Shown here: positions 32,330 to 39,998 of the stretch, in pieces | Layout of the letters: each line of letters begins with the position of its first letter | Numbering within the stretch: the stretch's first letter is position 1 | From: Prevotella sp. | Lineage (GTDB): Bacteria > Bacteroidota > Bacteroidia > Bacteroidales > Bacteroidaceae | Reading direction: 5' to 3' | Assembly: GCA_017964785.1 (NCBI GenBank) | Contig: JAGCRH010000025.1 | Coordinates: 1 to 39,998, forward strand | Length of the DNA: 39,998 nt | Position numbers and translations under genes: made by a program | The notes under the pieces: generated by a model | Told to the model about the DNA's origin: nothing | The model's database searches: none | What the model saw: only the letters and a program-made list of their open reading frames with translations

Positions 32330-33082
32330 ATGGAAGATAGAAAAGTAGTTATCGAACTGCAGAATGTGAAGCGTTACTTCCAGGTGGGCAGTGAGACGGT
32401 GAAGGCCCTGCGTGGTGTCTCGTTTAAGATCTACGAGGGCGAGTTCGTCACCATTCAGGGTACGTCGGGATCTGGTAAGTCGACCTTGCTGAACCAACTC
32501 GGCTGTCTTGACACTCCCACTAGCGGAGAGTACTTCCTTGATGGCATTAGTGTGCGTACGATGTCGAAGACACAGCGGGCCAAGTTGCGCAACCGCAAGA
32601 TCGGTTTCGTGTTCCAGAACTACAACCTGTTGCCGAAGACTACGGCTTTAGAGAATGTGGAACTGCCACTGATGTATAACTCCTCAGTCTCTGCTACCGA
32701 GCGTCGTGAGAAGGCTATCAAAGCATTGCAGGCCGTGGGATTAGGTGACAGGATGTACCACAAGTCGAACCAGATGTCGGGTGGACAGATGCAGCGTGTC
32801 GCCATTGCCCGTGCATTGGTGAATGATCCTGCCGTGCTGTTGGCCGACGAGGCCACTGGTAACCTCGACACACGCACCTCATTTGAGATGCTCGTGCTCT
32901 TCCAGGAACTCTACAAGCAGGGTAACACGATCATCTTCGTGACCCATAACCCCGAGATTGCGGAATATGCCAGCAGGAACATCAACCTACGCGATGGTCA
33001 GATCCGCGAGGATACCGTCAATACCAATATCAAGTCGGCAGCCGAGGCTCTGGCCGCTATGCCGGCACCGCAAGATGATTAA
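32330..33082 (+). CDS. MacB-like ABC transporter ATP-binding protein
   Basis: A 250-residue ATPase. Walker A is GTSGSGKST, the Q-loop is FVFQNYNLLPKTTALENVELP, the signature is MSGGQMQRVAIARAL, Walker B is VLLADEATGNLD, and the switch His is in FVTHNPE. The family (MacB/LolD type) powers mechanotransmission export rather than direct transport across the membrane. The ATG at 32330 is chosen; a GTG codon immediately before it is also in frame. The start codon sits inside a GTGAATAGTGATGG repeat. The permease is encoded separately downstream, unlike E. coli MacB. Confidence 0.93.
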   Translation: MEDRKVVIELQNVKRYFQVGSETVKALRGVSFKIYEGEFVTIQGTSGSGKSTLLNQLGCLDTPTSGEYFLDGISVRTMSKTQRAKLRNRKIGFVFQNYNLLPKTTALENVELPLMYNSSVSATERREKAIKALQAVGLGDRMYHKSNQMSGGQMQRVAIARALVNDPAVLLADEATGNLDTRTSFEMLVLFQELYKQGNTIIFVTHNPEIAEYASRNINLRDGQIREDTVNTNIKSAAEALAAMPAPQDD

Positions 33083-33115
33083 GTAAATAGTGAAAAGTGA
33101 ATAATTTGCTTACGC

Positions 33116-34333
33116 ATGAATATATTAAATCTATTTAAGGTGAGCCTGCGGGCGGTAGCGAGCAATAAGATGCGCTCGTTCCTCTCTATGTTGGGTATCA
33201 TCATCGGTGTGGCAGCCGTCATTATCATGATGGCCATCGGACAGGGCTCAAAAGAGAGTATCCGCACCGAACTCTCTACGATGGGTACCAATCTGTTGAC
33301 CATCCGTCCGGGTGCTGACATGCGTGGCGGTGTACGTCAGGATCCCTCTGCCATGCAGACCCTGAAGATGGCCGACTACGAGCGCATTGTCAGGGAGAAG
33401 AAATTCGTGACGAAGGTGTCACCGGAGGTCACCGCCTCAGGACAGGCCATTTACGGTAACAACAATACGAATGCCTCGATGTACGGTGAGTCGATTGACT
33501 ACCTCGAAATCCGTCAGTGGACCATCGAGGAGGGTGAGTGCTTCACGGAGGAGGATATCAAGAAGGCCGGAAAGGTGTGCGTGGTGGGTGCCACGATTGT
33601 CAAGGAACTTTTTGGCGGAATCACCGATCCCATCGGTAAGACCATCCGTTTCAAGAGTATCCCTATGCGTATTGTGGGTGTGCTGAAATCAAAAGGTTAT
33701 AACTCATGGGGCATGGACCAGGACAACGTGATCATTGCGCCCTATACGACGGTGATGAAGCGAATTGCCGCCCAGACCTATTTCTCCAGTATCGTCTGCT
33801 CGGCGGTGACGGAGGAACTCTCTGATGCCGCTATCGAGGAACTGACCCAGATATTGCGCGACAACCATAAGTTGAAGGATGAGGCTGCCGACGACTTCAC
33901 CATCCGTTCCCAGGCGGAGATGATGGAGACGATGTCGAGTACGATGGATACCGTGACGATTATCCTCGTGGTGGCTGCGGCCTTCTCACTGTTGGTGGCC
34001 GGTATCGGCATCATGAATATCATGCTGGTGTCGGTGACGGAACGCACCAAGGAGATTGGTCTGCGTATGGCCGTGGGTGCTACAGGCCCCGTCATCTCGC
34101 TGCAGTTCCTCATAGAGTCGGTTTTGATATCCGTGACGGGAGGACTGATAGGTGTCCTTGTCGGTGTGGCGGCGAGTACGTTCGTCTCGTCGTTCGGTAT
34201 GCCGTCGAGCGTACCGGCATGGAGCATCTATGTGTCGTTCCTCGTCTGTGTGTGCATCGGTGTACTCTTCGGCTATATCCCTGCCCAAAAGGCTGCCAAT
34301 ATGGATCCTATTGAAGCCATCCGTCATGAGTAA
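33116..34333 (+). CDS. MacB-like ABC transporter permease (FtsX domain)
   Basis: A 405-residue permease with an N-terminal helix (FLSMLGIIIGVAAVIIMMAI), a large periplasmic MacB core domain (about 45-275) and three C-terminal helices of the FtsX domain (IILVVAAAFSLLVAGIGIMNIML; VTERTKEIGLRMAVGATG; IPAQKAANMDPIEAIRHE). Together with the ATPase, adaptor and TolC it forms a MacAB-TolC-type exporter. Such pumps export macrolides, peptides or lipoproteins; the cargo here is unknown. The 33-bp spacer before it contains a GTGAAAAGTGAATAA repeat. Confidence 0.93.
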   Translation: MNILNLFKVSLRAVASNKMRSFLSMLGIIIGVAAVIIMMAIGQGSKESIRTELSTMGTNLLTIRPGADMRGGVRQDPSAMQTLKMADYERIVREKKFVTKVSPEVTASGQAIYGNNNTNASMYGESIDYLEIRQWTIEEGECFTEEDIKKAGKVCVVGATIVKELFGGITDPIGKTIRFKSIPMRIVGVLKSKGYNSWGMDQDNVIIAPYTTVMKRIAAQTYFSSIVCSAVTEELSDAAIEELTQILRDNHKLKDEAADDFTIRSQAEMMETMSSTMDTVTIILVVAAAFSLLVAGIGIMNIMLVSVTERTKEIGLRMAVGATGPVISLQFLIESVLISVTGGLIGVLVGVAASTFVSSFGMPSSVPAWSIYVSFLVCVCIGVLFGYIPAQKAANMDPIEAIRHE

Positions 34334-34343
34334 TAAGTGAATA

Positions 34344-35399
34344 GTGAATAAGAAAGTATACATATTCCTGCATGTGGCCATCTGGGCGTTTATGTTCCTC
34401 TCGCCCCTGACCTATCTGCGAGGGAATGGTATGTCTGCACTCCACTATCTAATGACGTGCGTGTCACCGTTCTTGATGATGGTGGTGTTCTACGTCAACT
34501 ACCTGTGGTTGACGCCTAAATGCTTCGTCATCGGGAAACGGCGTTACTATCTGCTTTTCAACACTATCATGATTGTGGCCTTCGGTGTAGTTCTCCACCC
34601 ATGGGTGAATTTTACCAACGACCTGTTTAGTACTTATATGCCCCGCTACAAGGAGACCTCCATCGACAAGTTCTTCTTCACGATGCGTGATATAGTAAGT
34701 CTGGCAATGTCGGCAGCGGTGGCAACGGCTATCGTGCTTGCCTCCCGTTGGCAACGCAATGAGGATGCCCGCTTAGAGGCAGAGGCAGCCCGCTCCGAGT
34801 CGGAGTTGAGAAACCTGCGCTCGCAGATCAATCCTCACTTCCTTCTCAACACACTCAATAATATCTATGCGCTGACGGCTTTCGACCCCAAGCGCGCTCA
34901 GGATTCCATCAAGCAACTCTCTGAGATGTTGCGCCACATGCTCTACGACAACCAGTTGAACCAGGTACCCCTGCAGGATGAGTTGCAATTCCTTGACAGT
35001 TATGTGAACCTGATGAAGATCCGTCTGCCGCAGAATGTAGAGGTGACGTTTACGAAAGACCTACAAGTTCCCGATATAAAAATCAGGCCCCTGATGTTTA
35101 TCTCATTGGTGGAGAATGCCTTCAAGCATGGCGTCAGTCCTACGGAACCGAGTTTCGTGAATATCAGTATCAAGACGGAGAAGGAGGAGGTGGGCGACCA
35201 TGAAATGCGCGACACCATTACGTGTGAGATTAAGAACTCCAACTATCCCAAGACAACTCAGGACAGAAGCGGACATGGCATAGGTCTCATGCAGACCCAG
35301 CGCCGCCTCGAACTGGCATATCCCAACCGCTTTGAGTGGGTGAAGGGCGTGAGTGAAGACGGAAAGATTTATCTATCAACAATAAAAATCAGTTTATGA
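34344..35399 (+). CDS. LytS/YehU-type sensor histidine kinase
   Basis: A 351-residue kinase started at GTG 34344 inside the GTGAATAGTGAATAAG repeat; the next ATG (16 codons on) would cut the first membrane helix. Four membrane helices occupy about residues 1-130 (FLHVAIWAFMFLSPLTYL; ALHYLMTCVSPFLMMVVFYV; YYLLFNTIMIVAFGVVL; DIVSLAMSAAVATAIVLAS). The His_kinase domain follows, with the phosphoacceptor in RSQINPHFLLNTLNN near 163 and an ATPase domain with MFISLVENAFKHG and GHGIGLMQTQRRL. It overlaps the regulator gene by 4 bp. It probably senses membrane stress or the pump's substrate; this is inferred from context. Confidence 0.9.
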   Translation: MNKKVYIFLHVAIWAFMFLSPLTYLRGNGMSALHYLMTCVSPFLMMVVFYVNYLWLTPKCFVIGKRRYYLLFNTIMIVAFGVVLHPWVNFTNDLFSTYMPRYKETSIDKFFFTMRDIVSLAMSAAVATAIVLASRWQRNEDARLEAEAARSESELRNLRSQINPHFLLNTLNNIYALTAFDPKRAQDSIKQLSEMLRHMLYDNQLNQVPLQDELQFLDSYVNLMKIRLPQNVEVTFTKDLQVPDIKIRPLMFISLVENAFKHGVSPTEPSFVNISIKTEKEEVGDHEMRDTITCEIKNSNYPKTTQDRSGHGIGLMQTQRRLELAYPNRFEWVKGVSEDGKIYLSTIKISL

Positions 35400-36106
35400 C
35401 TATTACGTGTGCAATTATCGATGATGAGCCATTGGCATCCAGTCTGTTAGAGAGTTATGTGATAAAGACGTCCTATCTGGAACTGGTAGGCATTTACAAC
35501 AGTGCCCTTACTGCTATGAAGAGGTTGCGTGAGGATCCACCACAGTTACTTTTCCTCGATATACAGATGCCTGAACTCAGCGGCATCGAGTTTGCCAGGA
35601 TTCTGCCTGAGGATACCCGTGTTGTCTTCACAACGGCCTTTCCGCAATATGCCATTGAAGGGTTCAAGGTCAATGCAATTGACTATTTGCTGAAACCGAT
35701 ATCCTATGAGGATTTTCTCCGTTCCACACAGAAGGCACTTAGTTGGTTTGGTATCAAGCCAAAGGAGTATTCTCTTTTCGGAGACCGTGTCATCTTCATC
35801 AAGAGCGACTACAAACTGCACCGTGTTCTCCTAGATGATATCCTGTATATTGAGGGTGTGAAGGATTATCTATGTTTTCACCTGAAGAATGGTGAGACAC
35901 TGGCCTCTCTGATGAGTATGAGGAAACTTGAGGATATATTACCTCATCCGGAGTTCCTTCGCTGTAACCGTTCCTTTATGGTTAGGATGCCTGAGGTGCG
36001 TACCATCGACCGCCTCAGGATTGTGTTTGACGATGTCTACGTGCCTATCACGGAGAACTATCGGGAGCGTGTGATGACTTATCTGGATAGTCACACGTTA
36101 GCATAG
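35396..36106 (+). CDS. LytTR-family response regulator
   Basis: A 236-residue regulator. The receiver domain (about 1-120) has the acidic pair IIDDEP, phosphoacceptor Asp in LLFLDIQMPELSG near 55, Thr/Ala in VVFTTAFPQYA and the Lys of YLLKPIS. The LytTR DNA-binding domain (about 130-236) contains DDILYIEGVKDYLCFH and FLRCNRSFMVRMPEV. It pairs with the preceding kinase and probably controls the efflux operon, as in many Bacteroidota loci of this order. Its DNA targets are not visible. Confidence 0.93.
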   Translation: MTITCAIIDDEPLASSLLESYVIKTSYLELVGIYNSALTAMKRLREDPPQLLFLDIQMPELSGIEFARILPEDTRVVFTTAFPQYAIEGFKVNAIDYLLKPISYEDFLRSTQKALSWFGIKPKEYSLFGDRVIFIKSDYKLHRVLLDDILYIEGVKDYLCFHLKNGETLASLMSMRKLEDILPHPEFLRCNRSFMVRMPEVRTIDRLRIVFDDVYVPITENYRERVMTYLDSHTLA

Positions 36107-36117
36107 TGCCAAAAATA

Positions 36118-36169
36118 GTTAAACTCTCAACTATCCATTCTCAACTCTCAACTAAAATGTGTACCTTTG
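36118..36169 (+). promoter_or_regulatory. fba promoter built on a TCTCAAC repeat
   Basis: TACCTTTG (36162-36169) is a clear -7 box. The region at and above -33 has no TTG and consists of AACTCTCAACTATCC and ATTCTCAACTCTCAACT units (36120-36153). A second repeat, AAATTGT units (36191-36218), fills the 5' untranslated region. Confidence 0.65.
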
Positions 36170-36221
36170 CAACCGAAAAGAATAGAGAAATAAATTGTAA
36201 ATTGTCAAATTGTAAATTATT

Positions 36222-37223
36222 ATGGTAAACTACAAGGATTTAGGACTCGTGAATACTCGCGAGATGTTCAAGAGAGCAGTTGCCGGTGGCTATGCCATCC
36301 CCGCTTTCAACTTCAACACTATGGAGCAGATGCAGGCCATCGTGATGGCTGCTGTTGAGACAAAGTCTCCCGTTATCATGCAGGTGTCTAAGGGCGCTCG
36401 TAACTATGCCAACGCTTCTATCCTCCGTTACATGGCTGAGGGTGCTGTGGCTTATGCTAAGGAATTGGGTTGCGAACATCCTGAGATTGTGCTTCACCTC
36501 GACCATGGTGACAGTTTCGAACTCTGCAAGGATTGTATCGACATGGGTTTCTCTTCAGTGATGATCGACGGTTCTCATCTTCCCTATGAGGAGAACGTTG
36601 CTCTGGCTAAGAAGGTTGTTGATTATGCTCATCAGTTCGACGTGACCGTTGAGGCAGAACTTGGTGTGCTCGCTGGTGTTGAGGATGAGGTCAGCGCTGC
36701 TGAGTCTCACTACACCAAGCCCGAGGAGGTTATCGATTTCGCTACTCGTACAGGTTGCGACTCTCTGGCTATCTCTATCGGTACTTCTCACGGTGCTCAC
36801 AAGTTCACTCCTGAGCAGTGCACTCTCGTGAACGGCGTGCTCGTTCCACCGCCATTGGCATTCGATATCCTCGCAGAGATTGAGAAGAAACTTCCTGGAT
36901 TCCCCATCGTGCTTCACGGTTCTTCTTCCGTTCCTATGGATGAGGTGAACACCATCAACCAGTTCGGTGGCAAACTCGAGGCCGCTATCGGTATTCCTGA
37001 GGAGCAACTCCGCAAGGCTGCCAAGAGCGCTGTCTGCAAGATCAATATTGACTCTGACTCTCGTCTGGCTATGACTGCTGCTATCCGCAAGCATCTGGCT
37101 GAGCATCCTGGAGACTTTGATCCTCGTCAGTATCTGAAGCCCGCTCGCGAGAACATGAAGAAGATGTACATCCACAAGATTGTGAATGTGCTCGGTTCCG
37201 ACGGCAAACTTGCTCAGTGCTAA
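36222..37223 (+). CDS. fba: Class II fructose-1,6-bisphosphate aldolase
   Basis: A 333-residue zinc-dependent aldolase that interconverts fructose-1,6-bisphosphate with glyceraldehyde-3-phosphate and dihydroxyacetone phosphate in glycolysis and gluconeogenesis. Zinc and active-site residues lie in VLHLDHGDSFE, TVEAELGVLAG, SIGTSHGAHKF and IVLHGSSSVP; INIDSDSRLA follows near the end. The start AIPAFNFNTMEQMQAI is typical. Codon choice is strongly biased (GCT, TCT, GAG), as expected for high expression. It is a single-gene unit: own promoter upstream and a strong terminator 24 bp after the stop. Confidence 0.96.
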   Translation: MVNYKDLGLVNTREMFKRAVAGGYAIPAFNFNTMEQMQAIVMAAVETKSPVIMQVSKGARNYANASILRYMAEGAVAYAKELGCEHPEIVLHLDHGDSFELCKDCIDMGFSSVMIDGSHLPYEENVALAKKVVDYAHQFDVTVEAELGVLAGVEDEVSAAESHYTKPEEVIDFATRTGCDSLAISIGTSHGAHKFTPEQCTLVNGVLVPPPLAFDILAEIEKKLPGFPIVLHGSSSVPMDEVNTINQFGGKLEAAIGIPEEQLRKAAKSAVCKINIDSDSRLAMTAAIRKHLAEHPGDFDPRQYLKPARENMKKMYIHKIVNVLGSDGKLAQC

Positions 37224-37246
37224 TCAGGAATTAGATGCAAAAAAAA

Positions 37247-37270
37247 AACGGCTTCCATCCGGAAGTCGTT
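37247..37270 (+). terminator. Intrinsic terminator between fba and DUF4831
   Basis: AACGGCTTCC-ATCC-GGAAGTCGTT pairs over ten positions with one G-T, flanked by an A run on the left and TTTTTCTTTTT on the right. It can serve both convergent genes. Confidence 0.85.
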
Positions 37271-37284
37271 TTTCTTTTTGTACT

Positions 37285-38382
37285 TTATTTTGGCTGTTCG
37301 GCTTCCAGACGATCGATGGCACCCGAGACGGGATTGAGCCAGAGATGCGTGGTGTAGCGTTTGTTGAAGAGGGCGCCACTGAGGAGTTCGACATTACCGA
37401 ACTGGGCGGCAGGGAACTCGTTGGTGACGATAACACCATCAGCATTATAGATAGAGGCTTTCATCTTGCCAGGCACGTTCACATAGACCCCTTGCTCCTG
37501 TTTCTGCTTTTTCTTCTCGTCAGGATCTGACACAGGAACGGCGTGGAGGTCGGCAATCATAATATAATAAGGTACGCCTGCGAGGTCGTCATCGTCCACG
37601 AAGCCTAATTTCTTCGAAAAACGGAACAGTAGAGACTGTTTGCATTCCTTGTTGGGAACAATGGTCATGGTCTTCTCAAGCGTATCTTTCTGTGTAGTGC
37701 CGGCAAAGAGACTGGTGAGACTGCGATCCTGCTTGTCGAGTTGGTTGAGCATTAGGTTCAGTTGCGCGCCGTCCTTCGGCATGTTGTCTGCCTGTCCGCG
37801 TACGAGCAGGTTGCGACTTTCACGGATTTCATAAATATCCTGTGCCGTGAGTTCTGCCATCTTGGCAATGCTGCCTGCAGCCAGAATCTCCTCACTCATA
37901 TACTGGCGTGGGTTAACGGGCTCAGGGCTTGGGGCAGGCTTGAAAGGCTGTTGTAGCGGAACCTGTTTCGGGGCAGCATTGATAGCCAGCAGCACACCAT
38001 CGTCGGAGAGGGCGATGTTGGCTGCCACCGTCTTCGGGTCGAACTTAACGGAAAAACGCTTGTTGATGTCGGCAGTGAAGGTGGCTTCCTGACGGATGCC
38101 GGTAATGCGGTAGGTGACGGAGGGTTCTGCGGGCACATCCTTCAGACGCAGGTAACGGTCGGCATATTTGCAGAAATCACCGGGGGTATAGGTGGTCTTC
38201 TCTATCTGCACAGTGATGCGGATGGCAGTCTTGGGAAGGAAGTAGACGGCCCCCTCGTTGGTGACACCAGGCTGGTAGGGGGTTGTCACAGTCTGGGCAT
38301 TTAAAGGTAAAAAGGTAAAAAGGTAAAAAGGTAAAATCTTTACCCACATTGTAACCTTACTAAATAAAATATCTTTCATCAT
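37285..38382 (-). CDS. DUF4831 family secreted protein
   Basis: A 365-residue protein of Bacteroidales family DUF4831, function unknown. It has a signal peptide whose hydrophobic core (ILPFYLFTFLPLNAQ) is encoded by four copies of an 8-bp repeat. The mature part starts TVTTPYQPGVTNEGAVYFLP, includes DFCKYADRYLRL and YEIRESRNLLVRGQADNMPKDG, and ends VTNEFPAAQFGNVELLSGAL. No catalytic motif is recognisable. Two adjacent ATGs (38382 and 38379) are possible starts. It follows the NAD(P)HX repair gene by 35 bp on the same strand and probably shares its transcript. Confidence 0.8.
   Translation of the reverse strand: MMKDILFSKVTMWVKILPFYLFTFLPLNAQTVTTPYQPGVTNEGAVYFLPKTAIRITVQIEKTTYTPGDFCKYADRYLRLKDVPAEPSVTYRITGIRQEATFTADINKRFSVKFDPKTVAANIALSDDGVLLAINAAPKQVPLQQPFKPAPSPEPVNPRQYMSEEILAAGSIAKMAELTAQDIYEIRESRNLLVRGQADNMPKDGAQLNLMLNQLDKQDRSLTSLFAGTTQKDTLEKTMTIVPNKECKQSLLFRFSKKLGFVDDDDLAGVPYYIMIADLHAVPVSDPDEKKKQKQEQGVYVNVPGKMKASIYNADGVIVTNEFPAAQFGNVELLSGALFNKRYTTHLWLNPVSGAIDRLEAEQPK
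38303..38334. repeat. Four perfect 8-bp repeats (AAAGGTAA) in the DUF4831 signal peptide
   Basis: AAAGGTAA occurs four times in a row without mismatch. Read on the coding strand (TTACCTTT) it encodes the hydrophobic core of the signal peptide. Eight is not a multiple of three, so gain or loss of one unit would shift the frame. Related runs (GTTTACCTTTTTACTTTT) lie between this gene and the next, at about 38398-38416. Confidence 0.95.
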
Positions 38383-38417
38383 TATTTGTATCTTTATTGT
38401 TTACCTTTTTACTTTTA

Positions 38418-39929
38418 TCAGTCTCTTAGTTTCTTGAATGCATAGGGTAGGTAATGGATAATATCACCTGCCATCAGGCTTTCCTGACCTAATTCACGGG
38501 CAGCGATGTCGCCGGCAAGACCGTGCAGGTACATGCCAATGAGACAGGCATCCTGTTGCTTGTAGCCTCTGGCCAGCAGTCCGGTGATGATACCCGTGAG
38601 CACGTCGCCGCTGCCTGCCGTGGCCATGCCGGCATTTCCTGTGGAGTTGAAGATAACGTGACCATCAGGGAGGCATAGGGCAGAATGATGTCCTTTCAGA
38701 ATGACATAGCCCTGTACGCGTTCTGCCAGACTGCGAGCCTTGGAGAGCAGTTCGAAACTGTCGTTGCTATGCCCCTCCAACCGTTGCAGTTCCTTGGGGT
38801 GGGGAGTGAAGATGATACCCTTGGGCATCTGCTGTAGCCAGGCACGGTGGTTGGCCAGGATATTAATGGCATCGGCATCGGCAACGATAGGACACTGGGT
38901 GCCGCGTATCTGGGTGATGAGGGCAATGGCGGTCTGTTCGCTGGTACCAAGTCCGGGACCGATGCCCAGGGCGTCGAAGTCTTCCGTGTCGACAGCCTCA
39001 GAGAAGATAGTCTCGTCGCGATCGAACTGGATGATGGCCTCAGGGACGCTGATCTGTAGGATGACGCTGTTCTGCTTGGGGGTATGGGTGGTCACCTTTC
39101 CTGCTCCGGAGCGGAAGCAGGCCTTGGTGGCCAGCACGGAGGCCCCCGCCATACCGTAAGAGCCTGCAATGATCAGGGCGTTGCCCATATTACCTTTATG
39201 GGCATAGGGGTTGCGTTTGAGTAACAGCGGACGGATGTCATTTTCTTCCGCAATCGCAAAGTTGGCATCAATCTTATCGATACCCTCCTGACTCAGTCGG
39301 ATATCAAGTACTTTCACTTCTCCGATGAGTTGTTGGTTTTCTGAAAAGAGGAAGGATAGTTTTTTCTGTCCGAGTGTCAGCGTGAGGTCGGCACGGACGA
39401 TGTTTGCCCGTACGTTGAAGGAGTTGTCTTCGGTCATCAATCCTGAAGGAACATCTATACTGACAACTTTTGCAGGGGAGGAATTGATATATTTGACCAG
39501 CGAGGCAAAGCCTCCGGCAAGAGGCTTGTTGAGTCCGGAGCCAAAGAGACCGTCGATGACAAGCGTTTCTTCTCTCAGGTGGGGCGGGTCGAACTCCTGA
39601 GTGACTTCTACGAACGACTTCACCTTCTTGTCGATGAGACGCGCCCTGTTGGCAGCACAGTCTTCGGAGAGATGGTCGGAGATGTTGAAGAGATAGGCCT
39701 GCACATCATATCCTTGGTCGAGTAGCATGCGGGTCACAGCCAATGCATCGCCGCCGTTGTTGCCCGGGCCGGCGAAGACGACCATCGGGGTGTTCCTGCT
39801 CCATACGGAGGTGATAGCCTGGGTGATGGCCTTGGCCGCCCGCTCCATCAGATCGACGGATTTGATGGGCTCGTGGTCGATGGTATATTTGTCTAACTCA
39901 CGTATCTGAGCACTCGTGAATATTTTCAT
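38418..39929 (-). CDS. nnr: Bifunctional NAD(P)H-hydrate epimerase / ADP-dependent dehydratase
   Basis: A 503-residue repair enzyme. Residues ~1-215 are the YjeF_N epimerase (FAGPGNNGGDALAVTRML; VIDGLFGSGLNKPL; VSIDVPSGL). Residues ~225-500 are the ribokinase-like dehydratase (AHKGNMGNALIIAGSYGMAG; LGIGPGLGTSEQT; IFTPHPKELQRLEG; NAGMATAGSGDVLTGII). It converts the damaged R- and S-hydrates of NADH and NADPH back to the cofactors, consuming ADP or ATP. The domain order and length are the usual bacterial fusion. The start ATG lies 5 bp after a -7 box, giving a near-leaderless transcript. DUF4831 follows. Confidence 0.95.
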   Translation of the reverse strand: MKIFTSAQIRELDKYTIDHEPIKSVDLMERAAKAITQAITSVWSRNTPMVVFAGPGNNGGDALAVTRMLLDQGYDVQAYLFNISDHLSEDCAANRARLIDKKVKSFVEVTQEFDPPHLREETLVIDGLFGSGLNKPLAGGFASLVKYINSSPAKVVSIDVPSGLMTEDNSFNVRANIVRADLTLTLGQKKLSFLFSENQQLIGEVKVLDIRLSQEGIDKIDANFAIAEENDIRPLLLKRNPYAHKGNMGNALIIAGSYGMAGASVLATKACFRSGAGKVTTHTPKQNSVILQISVPEAIIQFDRDETIFSEAVDTEDFDALGIGPGLGTSEQTAIALITQIRGTQCPIVADADAINILANHRAWLQQMPKGIIFTPHPKELQRLEGHSNDSFELLSKARSLAERVQGYVILKGHHSALCLPDGHVIFNSTGNAGMATAGSGDVLTGIITGLLARGYKQQDACLIGMYLHGLAGDIAARELGQESLMAGDIIHYLPYAFKKLRD

Positions 39930-39934
39930 AGGTG

Positions 39935-39942
39935 CAAAAATA
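39935..39942 (-). promoter_or_regulatory. -7 box for the nnr-DUF4831 unit
   Basis: TATTTTTG on the minus strand ends 5 bp before the nnr start codon. No clear TTG stands at -33. The transcript would be leaderless or nearly so. Confidence 0.45.
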
Positions 39943-39985
39943 CGAAAAATATGCTAATGAATGGCAGAGTTTAGCAGAATTTTCG

Positions 39986-39993
39986 TAATTTTG
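39986..39993 (+). promoter_or_regulatory. Possible -7 box for a rightward gene beyond the window
   Basis: TAATTTTG on the plus strand near the right edge fits TAnnTTTG and suggests a divergent gene starting just outside. The gene itself is not visible. Confidence 0.4.
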
Positions 39994-39998
39994 CAGAA

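Larger units (their letters stand above)
32319..34352. repeat. AGTGAATAGTGA-type repeat at three successive gene junctions
   Basis: Copies lie at about 32319-32331, 33083-33105 and 34331-34352. Each consists of two or three imperfect GTGAATA units and abuts or includes the start of the ATPase gene, the permease gene (just upstream) and the histidine kinase gene. The coordinates span all three. Confidence 0.75.

Noticed and set aside
31403..32497. 364-codon minus-strand frame
   Set aside because: Antisense to the adaptor and ATPase genes; composition typical of a shadow frame.
38303..38334. CRISPR-like or binding-site array
   Set aside because: Units are 8 bp and directly adjacent, and lie in frame within a signal peptide; simple tandem repeat fits better.

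Overview
The window looks like chromosome of a Prevotella-type Bacteroidales bacterium. The reasons are: promoters with the Bacteroidota -7 box TAnnTTTG and a TTG-type -33 box about 19-20 bp upstream, with no Shine-Dalgarno requirement; an ECF sigma / DUF4974 anti-sigma / STN-containing outer-membrane receptor set; HU-HIG, DUF4831 and BspA-like proteins; the C-terminal tail 'GRRL.GKPTQKG.YI..GKK.V' typical of secreted Prevotella proteins; and several glycoside hydrolases (GH127 fragment, GH9, GH43, GH20). The genus is an inference.

Layout. (1) 1-2249: a broken edge. An AbiEi-type antitoxin gene runs off the left end, preceded on the same strand by the 3' fragment of a second AbiEi-like gene. 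That fragment abuts, head to head near base 890, the 3' fragment of a GH127 gene. (2) 2261-5905 (minus): ECF sigma, short anti-sigma and TonB-type receptor. (3) 6061-11507 (plus): GH9 glucanase, an orphan NMT1-type binding protein and a membrane SpoIIE/PP2C phosphatase. (4) 11508-14578 (minus): GH43 lipoprotein then uracil permease. (5) 14606-18560 (plus): glutamine synthetase, a hipBA toxin-antitoxin pair that appears inserted at the 3' end of glnA and is followed by a decayed copy of that end, and an HU-type protein. (6) 18561-19290: non-coding, with two blocks of degenerate repeats, a promoter and a roughly 240-nt leader containing three contiguous hairpins; it precedes an AT-rich LRR/Fib_succ surface protein. 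(7) 21376-29611: one apparent operon holding a four-helix-bundle protein, a receiver-PPDK_N protein, a PIG-L deacetylase-like protein, GH20 hexosaminidase, a YqiA-like esterase fused to a catalytically degenerate HAD domain, and an aquaporin. (8) 29666-36106: TolC, MacA-like adaptor, MacB-like ATPase and permease, LytS-type kinase and LytTR regulator. (9) 36222-39929: class II fructose-bisphosphate aldolase (plus), facing DUF4831 and the NAD(P)HX repair enzyme (minus).

Cross-cutting patterns. Short degenerate tandem repeats with 7-10 bp units, a different unit at each place, recur between genes of operons, around promoters, and inside coding sequence, where they encode linkers, tails and one signal-peptide core. 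Two promoters share one unusual design: a hairpin with an 8-nt loop holds the -33 TTG, and its 3' arm is the 19-bp spacer leading to TACCTTTG. The best candidates for something not yet described are the three-hairpin leader at 19050-19290, the repeat-encoded protein segments (especially the 8-bp repeat in the DUF4831 signal peptide), the hairpin promoters, and the receiver-PPDK_N / split deacetylase / pseudo-HAD operon. No tRNA, rRNA, CRISPR array or transposase was seen.
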